From: Enterobacteriaceae bacterium
GTDB lineage: Bacteria > Pseudomonadota > Gammaproteobacteria > Enterobacterales > Enterobacteriaceae
Reading direction: 5' to 3'
Assembly (NCBI GenBank): GCA_902363335.1
Contig: CABIZV010000005.1
Location: 124,001 to 188,000 of the forward strand
Length of the DNA stretch: 64,000 nucleotides
The notes under the pieces are model-generated. The model was given only the letters and a program-made list of their open reading frames with translations, did not search any database and was not told the DNA's origin. Positions 18,115 through 26,473 of this stretch are shown here, one piece after another. Within the stretch, counting starts at the first letter, position 1. Every line of letters begins with the position of its first letter. Position numbers and translations under genes: made by a program.

Positions 18115-18150
18115 GCAATGCTCAATCCGATAAATCCGATTGAGCATTGC
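18115..18150. repeat. Stable inverted repeat after nudK
   Basis: Arms GCAATGCTCAATC and GATTGAGCATTGC are perfectly complementary over 13 bp around a 10-base loop. There is no T-run downstream, so it is not a standard intrinsic terminator. It may be an mRNA 3' stabiliser for nudK or a binding site. It lies between nudK and ypfG, which are both on the plus strand. Confidence 0.75.
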
Positions 18151-18217
18151 CGCCTCGCTCGTGAAGATACCCCCTGAGTGTAAGTTGATGCTTTTTTCTT
18201 CTGGGGTTGTACCGTTC

Positions 18218-19267
18218 ATGCGTTACCGCGTTTTCCTGTTTTTCTTCTGCATCGGGTTGCTCCCGGCGTCGTTGGCGTGGGCGGCGCCAGCACAGCAGAT
18301 CTTTTCCGATTGGTTAGTCACCTGCAATAACCAGAATTTCTGCGTGGCCCGCAACGTCGGTCTTCATCATGGATTAGTGATGACCTTAAGCCGCAGCGCA
18401 GGGGCGCATACTGACACCCAGCTACGTATTGAACTGGCGGGTTTAGTGAATCCGGTTGCCGCCATCCCCCCTATCGAGCCGCGATTACTGCTGGACGGTA
18501 AAGCATTAAAGCTTACTGGCGAGCACTGGAAGGTGCAGCCGAAATTACTGACGACCGGCGACAGCGCTACCATCGACGCTTTTTTGCAGCAGATTCAGGA
18601 TGCAGATGCCATCACCATGGAAAAAGGCGTGCAGGTGATATCTCTGCAAGGGCTTAAAGCGGCGCTACTGTTTATTGATGCCCAGCAGAAGCGCGTGGGC
18701 AATGAGACGGCATGGATCCGTAAAGGTGATGAGCCGCCGCTGAGCGTTCCCCCGGCACCGGCGTTAAAGTCGGTGGCGAAGGTGAATCCGACGCCTGTGC
18801 CGCTCGGCCATGATGAGTACAATGACCTGCTTGATTTTGGCACCTGGCGTATGAATAACAACCAGTGTTCGCTGGATCCGTTACGTCGGGAAGTGTGGAT
18901 CACCGCGCTGACCGATGATAAAGCACTGATGATGACCAGCTGTGAATCAGGGGCTTATAACACCATTTACCGAGCCTGGCTGGTGTCACGGAAAAAACCG
19001 TTTATCACCACTCCTATTCGCTTACGCCTTCCTTTCCTGCCGAGCGGGGCTGAAGGGCGGGATATTGAACTGGTTAACCTGACCTTTAACGAGCAAAGCC
19101 GTGAACTGGTGACGCTGGAAAAAGGGCGCGGATTGGGGGATTGCGGTATTCAAACGCGCTGGCGTTATGACGGACAGCGTTTTCGTCTCGTGCGTTATGC
19201 GGCGCAGCCGCAGTGCGACAACTGGCAGCGTGCGGATGCCTGGGCGGCACAGTGGGTGGCGGGTTAA
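18218..19267 (+). CDS. ypfG: YpfG, periplasmic DUF1176 protein
   Basis: From the ATG at 18218 the protein is 349 residues, close to E. coli YpfG (347 aa, DUF1176). It starts with a clear signal peptide, MRYRVFLFFFCIGLLPASLA, ending at WA/AP, so it should be periplasmic. Cysteine-bearing segments such as VTCNNQNFCVARN and MTSCESGAY suggest disulfides. No function is known. In-frame starts at 18140 and 18188 would put charged residues before the signal peptide, so the third start was chosen, although its ribosome-binding site is weak. In E. coli tktB and talA lie between this gene and maeB; here they are missing. Confidence 0.85.
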   Translation: MRYRVFLFFFCIGLLPASLAWAAPAQQIFSDWLVTCNNQNFCVARNVGLHHGLVMTLSRSAGAHTDTQLRIELAGLVNPVAAIPPIEPRLLLDGKALKLTGEHWKVQPKLLTTGDSATIDAFLQQIQDADAITMEKGVQVISLQGLKAALLFIDAQQKRVGNETAWIRKGDEPPLSVPPAPALKSVAKVNPTPVPLGHDEYNDLLDFGTWRMNNNQCSLDPLRREVWITALTDDKALMMTSCESGAYNTIYRAWLVSRKKPFITTPIRLRLPFLPSGAEGRDIELVNLTFNEQSRELVTLEKGRGLGDCGIQTRWRYDGQRFRLVRYAAQPQCDNWQRADAWAAQWVAG

Positions 19268-19546
19268 CAAGACCAATGACGGGGAGGGAGTATCTGGCCC
19301 TGAGCATATCAATTTGGTTATGGGTGACATAACAAAAAAGCATACCCGGAAATCATGATCTTGCTACCGATAGTTGCTAACATGCGAGAAATAAATAAAT
19401 AACAAAACCAATCGTGTTCGCAAGAGTATGGCAGCCTTCAAAGTTTACCTGGCCGTCACAGGCGATACTGGGTGCTTCCTTCGGGAGTGCATCAGGAACG
19501 TAATTGCGCTTCACCTTTTTAGTTCGATACGTGAAAGGAACCCTTA

Positions 19547-21826
19547 ATGGACGACCAATTAAAACAAAGTGCCCTCGATTTCCATGAATTCCCCATCCCA
19601 GGAAAAATTCAGGTAGTACCCACTAAGCCTCTGGCAACCCAACGCGATCTGGCGCTGGCCTACTCGCCGGGCGTCGCTGCACCCTGCCTTGAAATCGAAA
19701 AAGATCCGCTGGCGGCGTACAAATACACGGCGCGAGGCAACCTGGTGGCGGTAGTTTCAAACGGTACTGCGGTGCTGGGTTTAGGTAATATCGGCGCGCT
19801 GGCCGGTAAACCCGTCATGGAAGGTAAGGGCGTTTTGTTCAAGAAGTTCGCCGGTATTGATGTTTTCGACATTGAGGTGGACGAAACCAACCCTGACAAA
19901 TTTATCGATGTGGTGGCCGCGCTGGAGCCAACCTTCGGCGGCATCAACCTGGAAGATATCAAAGCGCCGGAATGTTTCTACATCGAGCAGAAACTGCGTG
20001 AACGCATGAATATTCCGGTGTTCCACGACGATCAGCACGGCACGGCTATCATCAGCACTGCGGCAATTCTCAACGGTCTGCGCGTAGTGGAAAAAAATAT
20101 CTCCGACGTGCGTATGGTGGTTTCCGGCGCGGGCGCGGCAGCGATTGCCTGTATGAATCTGCTGGTGGCGCTGGGTATGCAGAAACACAATATTGTGGTT
20201 TGTGACTCGAAGGGCGTGATCTTTGAAGGCCGTGAGCCGAATATGGCAGAAACCAAAGCCGCATACGCGGTGAAGGATGACGGCAAACGCACGCTGGATG
20301 ATGTGATTGCCGATGCGGATATCTTCCTTGGCTGCTCTGGCCCGAAAGTGCTGACCCAGGAGATGGTCAAGAAAATGGCGCGCGCGCCAATGATCCTTGC
20401 GCTGGCAAACCCTGAGCCGGAAATTCTGCCGCCGCTGGCAAAAGAAGTCCGCCCGGATGCCATTATCTGTACCGGCCGCTCTGATTATCCAAACCAGGTG
20501 AACAACGTGCTGTGCTTCCCGTTCATCTTCCGCGGCGCGCTGGACGTCGGTGCCACGGCAATTAACGAAGAGATGAAGCTGGCTGCGGTGCATGCTATTG
20601 CAGAACTGGCGCATGCTGAGCAAAGCGAAGTGGTGACCTCGGCTTATGGCGATCAGGATCTGAGCTTTGGCCCGGATTACATTATCCCTAAACCGTTCGA
20701 TCCACGTCTTATCGTCAAGATTGCCCCGGCGGTTGCCAAAGCGGCGATGGACTCCGGCGTAGCGACGCGTCCTATTGCCGACTTTGACGCCTATGTCGAA
20801 AAACTCAGCGAATTCGTCTACAAAACCAACCTGTTTATGAAGCCGATTTTCTCGCAGGCGCGTAAAGAGCCGAAGCGCATCGTGCTGGCAGAAGGTGAAG
20901 ATAACCGCGTACTGCACGCCACGCAGGAACTGGTAACGCTGGGGCTGGCAAAACCCATTTTGATTGGCCGTCCGAGCGTTATCGAAATGCGTTTGCAGAA
21001 GCTGGGCCTGCAGATTAAACCGGGCGTTGATTTTGAGATAGTCAACAATGAGTCAGACCCGCGCTTTAAAGAGTACTGGCAGGAATATTACAGCCTGATG
21101 AAACGCCGGGGGATTACTCAGGAGCAGGCGCAGCGTGAGATGAGAAGCAACACCACGGCTATCGGTGCCATTATGGTACAACGGGGTGAAGCGGATGGGA
21201 TGATTTGCGGCACCATCGGGGATTACCACGAGCACTTTAACGTGATTAAACCGCTGTTTGGCTACCGCGAGGGCGTTCATACTGCGGGGGCAATGAACGC
21301 GCTGCTGCTGCCAAGCGGCAACACCTTTATCGCTGACACCTATGTGAATAACGACCCAACGCCTGAGCAGATTGCTGAAATTGCGCTGATGGCGGCGGAA
21401 AGCGTGCGTCGGTTTGGTATCGAGCCTCGCGTAGCGCTGCTGTCACACTCTAACTTTGGTTCCTCCGACTGCCCGTCAGCCAGCAAAATGCGTGATGCGT
21501 TAGACATCGTGAAGGCGCGCGCGCCGGATCTGATGATTGACGGCGAAATGCACGGCGACGCCGCATTGGTAGAGAGTATCCGTCAGGATCGTATGCCGGA
21601 TAGCCCGCTAAAAGGTTCTGCTAATATCCTGGTGATGCCGAATATGGAAGCGGCGCGTATCAGCTACAACCTGCTGCGCGTTTCCAGTTCTGAAGGGGTG
21701 ACCGTGGGGCCAGTGCTGATGGGGGTGGCAAAACCGGTGCATGTGCTAACCGCCATTGCTTCTGTCCGCCGCATCGTCAATATGGTGGCGCTGGCGGTGG
21801 TTGAAGCGCAAACGCAGCCTCTGTAA
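19547..21826 (+). CDS. maeB: NADP-dependent malic enzyme MaeB
   Basis: MaeB oxidatively decarboxylates malate to pyruvate and makes NADPH. The 759-residue length equals E. coli. The N-terminal malic-enzyme half (about 1-430) has YSPGVAAPCLEI near 36, the catalytic/metal segment VFHDDQHGTA, and the NADP loop VVSGAGAAAIACMN. The C-terminal half resembles phosphotransacetylase (RIVLAEGEDNRVLHATQ onward) and is thought to be regulatory, responding to acetyl-CoA. ATG 19547 follows AAAGGAAC. The 279-bp leader has no gene. hemF is found on the other side, without the eut operon seen in E. coli. Confidence 0.97.
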   Translation: MDDQLKQSALDFHEFPIPGKIQVVPTKPLATQRDLALAYSPGVAAPCLEIEKDPLAAYKYTARGNLVAVVSNGTAVLGLGNIGALAGKPVMEGKGVLFKKFAGIDVFDIEVDETNPDKFIDVVAALEPTFGGINLEDIKAPECFYIEQKLRERMNIPVFHDDQHGTAIISTAAILNGLRVVEKNISDVRMVVSGAGAAAIACMNLLVALGMQKHNIVVCDSKGVIFEGREPNMAETKAAYAVKDDGKRTLDDVIADADIFLGCSGPKVLTQEMVKKMARAPMILALANPEPEILPPLAKEVRPDAIICTGRSDYPNQVNNVLCFPFIFRGALDVGATAINEEMKLAAVHAIAELAHAEQSEVVTSAYGDQDLSFGPDYIIPKPFDPRLIVKIAPAVAKAAMDSGVATRPIADFDAYVEKLSEFVYKTNLFMKPIFSQARKEPKRIVLAEGEDNRVLHATQELVTLGLAKPILIGRPSVIEMRLQKLGLQIKPGVDFEIVNNESDPRFKEYWQEYYSLMKRRGITQEQAQREMRSNTTAIGAIMVQRGEADGMICGTIGDYHEHFNVIKPLFGYREGVHTAGAMNALLLPSGNTFIADTYVNNDPTPEQIAEIALMAAESVRRFGIEPRVALLSHSNFGSSDCPSASKMRDALDIVKARAPDLMIDGEMHGDAALVESIRQDRMPDSPLKGSANILVMPNMEAARISYNLLRVSSSEGVTVGPVLMGVAKPVHVLTAIASVRRIVNMVALAVVEAQTQPL

Positions 21827-21830
21827 TAAA

Positions 21831-21867
21831 AAAAGCCTCGGAAAAAATCTCCGAGGCTTCTTATTTT
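21831..21867 (+). terminator. Terminator of maeB
   Basis: Stem AAGCCTCGG / CCGAGGCTT with an A-rich nine-base loop starts seven bases after the maeB stop. The stretch CTTCTTATTTT follows. The A-run upstream makes it usable for hemF on the minus strand as well. Confidence 0.85.
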
Positions 21868-21868
21868 G

Positions 21869-21942
21869 TAGCCCGGCCAAGCAAAACGCCGCCGGGGCAA
21901 GCTCCGTGCCTTCCCGGCGGCGCTTTGCTTGGCCGGGCTACG
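21869..21942. repeat. BIME between maeB and hemF
   Basis: Two inverted REP arms, GTAGCCCGGCCAAGCAAAAC and the complement ending GCTTGGCCGGGCTAC, form one long hairpin-capable unit directly after the terminator and next to the hemF stop. Confidence 0.85.
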
Positions 21943-21943
21943 G

Positions 21944-22843
21944 TTAGATCCACTCTTTGACTTTAATAAATTCGTCTAATGCCGCTTCCGGGCTGCCGTC
22001 CTGCGGCTGGTAGTTGTATTCCCAGCGCACCAGCGGCGGCATCGACATCAGTATCGACTCCGTGCGCCCACCGGTTTGCAGGCCGAACAGCGTGCCGCGA
22101 TCCCACACCAGATTAAATTCGACGTAGCGACCCCGACGATAGAGCTGGAATTCCCGCTCGCGCTCGCCGTATTCCATCGCCTTACGGCGTTCAACGATAG
22201 GCAGGTAGGCCTCGGTGAAGCCTGTGCCCACCGCCTGCATAAAGGCAAAACAGTGTTCAAAATCCGGTGTATTCAGATCGTCGAAGAACAGGCCACCAAT
22301 ACCGCGCTGCTCATTGCGATGTTTGAGATGGAAATAGTCGTCGCACCACTTTTTATAGCGTGGATAAACTTCATCACCAAACGGCTGACACAGCGCGCGC
22401 GCGGTGGTATGCCAGTGCACGGCATCGTCATGAAAACCGTAGAACGGGGTTAAATCGAAACCACCGCCAAACCACCACACCGGCTCGGTACCCGGTTTTT
22501 CAGCGATAAAGAAGCGGACGTTGGCATGGCTGGTAGGCACATATGGATTACGCGGATGCACAACCAGTGAAACGCCCATCGCTTGAAAACTGCGCCCGGC
22601 AAGCTCAGGACGGTGGGCGGTAGCGGATGCGGGCATCGCGCTACCGTGGACGTGGGAGAAATTAACCCCAGCCTGTTCAAACACCTCGCCGTCTCGTAAC
22701 ACGCGGCTACGCCCACCGCCACCGGCTTCACGCTGCCAGCTATCTTCAATAAAAACGCCACCGTCGACCTGCGTAAGCTGTTGGCAAATATCGTCCTGAA
22801 GCTTAAGCAAGAATGCTTTAACCTGCTCTATATTGATGGTCAT
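21944..22843 (-). CDS. hemF: Oxygen-dependent coproporphyrinogen III oxidase HemF
   Basis: HemF converts coproporphyrinogen III to protoporphyrinogen IX in aerobic haem synthesis, in the cytoplasm. The 299-residue length equals E. coli. Family signatures include FSHVHGSAMPASATAHRP near residue 60, WWFGGGFDLTPFYGF near 123, YKKWCDDYFHLKHR near 165 and GRYVEFNLVWDRGT near 234. Its ATG shares one base with the amiA stop (TGATG), so translation is likely coupled, as in E. coli. Confidence 0.97.
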   Translation of the reverse strand: MTINIEQVKAFLLKLQDDICQQLTQVDGGVFIEDSWQREAGGGGRSRVLRDGEVFEQAGVNFSHVHGSAMPASATAHRPELAGRSFQAMGVSLVVHPRNPYVPTSHANVRFFIAEKPGTEPVWWFGGGFDLTPFYGFHDDAVHWHTTARALCQPFGDEVYPRYKKWCDDYFHLKHRNEQRGIGGLFFDDLNTPDFEHCFAFMQAVGTGFTEAYLPIVERRKAMEYGEREREFQLYRRGRYVEFNLVWDRGTLFGLQTGGRTESILMSMPPLVRWEYNYQPQDGSPEAALDEFIKVKEWI

Positions 22844-23712
22844 CAGCGTCTCTTCGCGTGAGCTTTTTGGTTATCAAACCAATGGAAATAACTGATGATG
22901 CCGGAGGCGATGGCGCTCGCGATTTTTTGCCGGAACGCCGCCGTACCCAGGAGCTTTTCTTCTGCTGGATTAGTAATAAATGATGTTTCCACCAGCACAG
23001 AGGGAATAGACGGCGACTTCAATACCACAAACGCCGCCTGTTCAGTGCCTTTACTGTGCAGCCGGTGTACCGGTTTAATATTTTTCAGGACATGCGAGCC
23101 CAGCGTAAGACTGTTTTTAATGGTATCAGTTTGCACAAGGTCAAATAGCACCTGCTGCAAGAGGTGATCTTTATCCTTCGCCTTTTTGCCCGCCAGTTCA
23201 TCTACGGCGTTCTCTTTCTCCGACAGGTATTTTGCCATGGCGCTACTGGCCCCACGGTTGGAGAGGGCGAACACGGAGGCACCGGCTGCCGACGGGTTAG
23301 TAAAGCCGTCAGCATGAATCGACATAAACAGATCGGCGCCGTGTTGATGGGCAATCTCGACTCGGTCATACAGCGGGATAAATGTATCGCCGGTACGGGT
23401 CAGCTTGGCGTTAATACCGTTTTTTTGCAAAATGGCGCGCACATTTTTAGCAATCGCCAGCACCACGTGCTTTTCTTTAGAGCCGCCGTGACCAATCGCG
23501 CCGGTATCGATACCGCCGTGGCCAGGGTCCAGCATCACCAGACGTCTGCTGGATGACTTTTTTGCTGGTTTGCTGTGGCTGTTGCTAGTTTTTAAAGGGG
23601 CATCCTTCGCTGCTGCCTGCGAGGCAATGCCGGACAACGTTAACGCGGCCAATCCGGCTTTTAGCACCTGACGGCGCGAGGTCAGTATTTTTAAGGGTTT
23701 AAAAGTGCTCAT
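22843..23712 (-). CDS. amiA: N-acetylmuramoyl-L-alanine amidase AmiA
   Basis: AmiA cleaves peptide side chains from peptidoglycan during daughter-cell separation, under control of EnvC/FtsEX. The 289-residue length equals E. coli. The N-terminus has a twin-arginine signal (TSRRQVLKAGL, arginines 13-14) ending near SQAAAKD, so it is exported folded by Tat. The zinc amidase_3 domain shows MLDPGHGGIDTG (His 65), MSIHADGFT and VLVETSFITNP. Basic residues KKSSSRR precede the domain. It is transcribed with hemF. Confidence 0.96.
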   Translation of the reverse strand: MSTFKPLKILTSRRQVLKAGLAALTLSGIASQAAAKDAPLKTSNSHSKPAKKSSSRRLVMLDPGHGGIDTGAIGHGGSKEKHVVLAIAKNVRAILQKNGINAKLTRTGDTFIPLYDRVEIAHQHGADLFMSIHADGFTNPSAAGASVFALSNRGASSAMAKYLSEKENAVDELAGKKAKDKDHLLQQVLFDLVQTDTIKNSLTLGSHVLKNIKPVHRLHSKGTEQAAFVVLKSPSIPSVLVETSFITNPAEEKLLGTAAFRQKIASAIASGIISYFHWFDNQKAHAKRR

Positions 23713-23925
23713 TCCGGCCTGAGTTGTAAAAACAAAAGTCTATATGTTATATCGTATCGCGTATCCCGTTACGACTGTTCGTGATGAGAATTGTTTTACT
23801 TTTCATTTCAATACGTGTCTGTACTTTATTATGCCATTTTTTTCACTGTGCCGTGTCAGATATTGGCTAAATCGGCCGTTCGCGCCATAATCACTGTTTT
23901 TAAACCTGAAAAGGTGGTCAATACC

Positions 23926-24351
23926 ATGGAGATACGCGTTTTTCGCCAGGCAGATTTTGAAGAGGTCATCACTCTCTGGGAGCGATGCGATCTGCTGCGC
24001 CCATGGAACGATCCGGAAATGGATATTGAGCGTAAGGTTAATCATGACGTTAGCCTGTTTCTGGTGGCCGAAGTGAACGGAGAAGTGGTCGGCACGATTA
24101 TGGGCGGCTACGACGGTCATCGCGGTTCGGCCTATTATCTTGGCGTGCACCCGGAATATCGCGGACGCGGCATTGCTAACGCGCTGCTTAATCGTTTAGA
24201 GAAAAAACTGATTGCTCGCGGCTGCCCAAAAATCCAGATTATGGTGCGCGAAGAAAACGACGTCGTGCTGGGGATGTATGAACGCCTTGGCTACGAACAT
24301 GCCGACGCGCAAAGCCTGGGTAAGCGTTTGATTGAAGATGAAGAATACTAA
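23926..24351 (+). CDS. ypeA: GNAT N-acetyltransferase YpeA
   Basis: The 141-residue protein has the E. coli YpeA length. The GNAT fold is seen in VVGTIMGGYDGHRGSAYYLGVHPEYRGRGIANALL, with the acetyl-CoA loop RGRGIA near residue 83. The substrate is unknown, although it resembles RimI-type acetyltransferases. The ATG at 23926 follows AAGGTGG; the open frame upstream to 23791 has no similarity. The last codons overlap the start of the next gene by 14 bases. Confidence 0.93.
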   Translation: MEIRVFRQADFEEVITLWERCDLLRPWNDPEMDIERKVNHDVSLFLVAEVNGEVVGTIMGGYDGHRGSAYYLGVHPEYRGRGIANALLNRLEKKLIARGCPKIQIMVREENDVVLGMYERLGYEHADAQSLGKRLIEDEEY

Positions 24352-24808
24352 GCCGCTGCTTTTCCCTTCAGACTACGATCGGTTTGGTATGCTGACATTG
24401 CCCTGGCCGTTCTGGTGGACGTTATTACTCCAGGCGCGAAGTTTCGCCTTCGTTATGCACGACAGGGCATTTGGCGACGTTCACCCGGTAGGCCTGGATA
24501 TCACGATTGCCTTATGTCCAGGCATTCCCGCGCTTATTGTTTTTGCCCTGTGTGCCAGGGCCAGAAACGCTCGGGGCTGGGAACTCTGGTCTTTGGGGCG
24601 CTGGCTTTTGATCATCGGGCAAGGTTTGCATCTGGGTTTCACTCTTTTTTATTGTCTACGTGGCGAGCCGATAACCCGATGGTCGGTGGTTTTCTTTCTC
24701 GCCGATATTCTGACCCTGTGGTGGTTATTATCGAGCCGACGATTATGGGCGTGTTTTACCCGCGAATATGGCTACCCGTCGTTTCACTATAAAAAGCGCT
24801 ATTATTGA
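24338..24808 (+). CDS. DUF2919 inner-membrane protein, YfeZ paralogue
   Basis: This 156-residue membrane protein starts LLFPSDYDRFGMLTLPWPF after a short basic lead. That motif is shared with the second DUF2919 gene at 25977 (FPSDYDRHGLLKLPFLFW), and both share LLQAR, GIPA and the RL-ACF end. Three or four hydrophobic segments follow. Compared with its paralogue it lacks about eight residues between LLQAR and GIPA. ATG 24338 overlaps ypeA by 14 bases; a TTG six bases earlier is also in frame. Either copy could be the E. coli yfeZ orthologue; I give that name to the other one. Function unknown. Confidence 0.75.
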   Translation: MKNTKPLLFPSDYDRFGMLTLPWPFWWTLLLQARSFAFVMHDRAFGDVHPVGLDITIALCPGIPALIVFALCARARNARGWELWSLGRWLLIIGQGLHLGFTLFYCLRGEPITRWSVVFFLADILTLWWLLSSRRLWACFTREYGYPSFHYKKRYY

Positions 24809-24840
24809 TTTACCTGCCACACAGTGCGTGGCAGGGGGGA

Positions 24841-25101
24841 TTAGTGTTGAATCTGGCTGGCTACTCGCGCAATCTCATCGTCGCTGAACGTAATATTGCA
24901 CTGCTCTCCGGTATCCTGCAGAATTTTTTGTGCAATCAACTCTGTGACCGGTGCGATAATATTAAAATGGTCGGCTTTAGGTATTTTATAAATAGTTAAA
25001 GGGATCTTGTCCTTCTTCGCGACTCTGGCGATATTATCAAATGCGTCCCAGTATTCTTCCTCTCCTTCAAAATACCAGGTGGGTCTTTTAATTGAAGTCA
25101 T
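24841..25101 (-). pseudogene. C-terminal fragment of a frameshifted alpha/beta-hydrolase gene
   Basis: This 86-codon frame starts ATG ACT TCA, overlapping the stop of the upstream fragment by four bases. It reads MTSIKRPTWYFEGEEEYWD then KADHFNIIAPV, the typical last third of a dienelactone/prolyl-oligopeptidase-like hydrolase, with the likely catalytic His in ADHFN. Joined to the upstream fragment it gives one continuous domain if one base (a T in the GTTAT run) is restored near 25098-25103. On its own it lacks the nucleophile and could not be an enzyme. Confidence 0.75.
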
Positions 25102-25838
25102 AACGTGGCTGGAGAGCGTAAACGATATTCCTGCTCGTTTTTCTCAAATGGTACAGGAACCACCATTCGGCCGCCTTCGACGCGCGCTTTTAAATCTGGA
25201 ATAGCACCGAGGCTAAAGTAGGCGCGAAATTTGTCGCTATACTCGCTGGAAAGTAAAACGCGAGTGCCACCGGTACTGTGTCCTGCCAGATAAATTCGGT
25301 CAGGGTCGACCCACGACTGTTTGGCTAACCAGTCATAAGCGGCTTCGATATCCTCAAGTTCGCCATAGAACATTTCATAGCTGCCGGGGTTACGATCTTC
25401 GCCACGAAAACTCGGTAACATTTCCACAAGCCCCGCTTTGCGGAATGCGCTGCCACTCTGGTCATTATCTCTCTCCTGCGGCTCCCATAAGTAATCACTG
25501 TCACTGAGTCCACCATAACCACCGTGAATCCAAATTATCGCCGGATGACGTTTACCGTCTTTGGGATCGGGCGTGATATAGGCTGCCATTTTCCCCAGTT
25601 TAGTCGGGTAGTGGGTTAATACATAAGTATTGGCTGGCGGAACCAGCAGATTGCCCGAGTCGTTAAGGCTCTTTTGTATAATATGGCTGGTGAAGCCACT
25701 GCGGGCGTCACGAAGTGATTGTTGGCTCACGGTGACCTGATGACCCGTATCGGGGATGTCAATAACGTCATCGGCTTCACTACAGGCTACGATGGAAAAT
25801 AATGCCCCCGCGAGCAGACTTAACTTGATAAAACGCAT
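25098..25838 (-). pseudogene. N-terminal fragment of a frameshifted alpha/beta-hydrolase lipoprotein
   Basis: The 246-codon frame begins with a lipoprotein signal (LFSIVAC, lipid Cys at residue 19). An alpha/beta-hydrolase core follows, with IIWIHGGYGG (oxyanion loop, residues 102-110) and GHSTGG (nucleophile Ser 188). It ends abruptly at RLRSPATL, where the family would continue into a lid strand, acid and histidine. Those pieces are in the +1-shifted frame at 24841-25101. Either a one-base deletion has inactivated the gene, or the assembly has an error, or expression uses frameshifting or reinitiation at the ATGA overlap. It lies between two DUF2919 genes and is not in this place in E. coli. 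Confidence 0.78.
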
Positions 25839-25976
25839 CTGAATCTCCAGTTCTTAAAAGTCATGAATATTACGAGTGACAGGTCTGGAAAAAACAGGCC
25901 GAAATCGGACAAAATACGATTGGGGTTCGATAGATGAACCATTATGTATAATGCTGCTTTATTTTCAGGCTAACGT

Positions 25977-26414
25977 ATGTATTTTCCTTCTGATTACGAT
26001 CGTCATGGGCTACTGAAATTACCTTTTTTGTTCTGGTGCGTGCTGTTGCTTCAGGCGCGTGCCTGGGTACTGTTTGTCATCGCGGGTTCCTCTCGTGAGC
26101 AAGGCACAGCGCTGCTAAATATGTTTTATCCCGATCACGATAATTTTTGGTTGGGGTTATTGTCGGGTATCCCCGCTGTTCTGGTTTTTTTGCTCAGCGG
26201 ATGGCGCGCTACATTTCCCCTGATATGGCGCGCATTGCGTGTCCTTTTAGTGATGATGCAGGTGGCTTTGCTCTGCTGGCAGCCGATATTGTGGCTTAAT
26301 GGTGAACCGGTGAATGGCATAGGGCTGGCGTTAGTGGTGGTAGATATCGTCTCGCTAGTCTGGCTGCTAACGAATCAGCGGCTGCAAGCTTGTTTCGTAT
26401 TTGAGAAAGAATGA
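25977..26414 (+). CDS. yfeZ: YfeZ, DUF2919 inner-membrane protein
   Basis: The 145-residue protein starts MYFPSDYDRHGLLKLPFLFW and contains LLQARAWVLFVIAGSSREQG, GLLSGIPAVLVFLLSG and two further membrane segments, giving about four helices. It lies directly before yfeY, the position of yfeZ in E. coli. A related gene lies 1.2 kb upstream next to ypeA, so the assignment of the yfeZ name between the two is tentative. Function unknown. Confidence 0.8.
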   Translation: MYFPSDYDRHGLLKLPFLFWCVLLLQARAWVLFVIAGSSREQGTALLNMFYPDHDNFWLGLLSGIPAVLVFLLSGWRATFPLIWRALRVLLVMMQVALLCWQPILWLNGEPVNGIGLALVVVDIVSLVWLLTNQRLQACFVFEKE

Positions 26415-26415
26415 T

Positions 26416-26444
26416 GGCACTTTTTTCCGAAACCGGACTCCAAA
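26416..26444 (+). promoter_or_regulatory. Candidate sigma-E promoter of yfeY
   Basis: GGCACTT (26416-26422) matches the sigma-E -35 GGAACTT in six of seven bases. TCCAAA (26439-26444) fits the -10 TCNAA, and the spacer is exactly 16 bp. It lies 30-58 bp before the yfeY ATG. yfeY is known as RpoE-regulated in E. coli. Confidence 0.72.
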
Positions 26445-26473
26445 CTGCATTAATAAATAAGAAAGGACGTTAA

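Noticed and set aside
19781..20917. 378-codon minus-strand frame opposite maeB
   Set aside because: No domain motifs, unusual His/Arg-rich composition, fully antisense to maeB codons.
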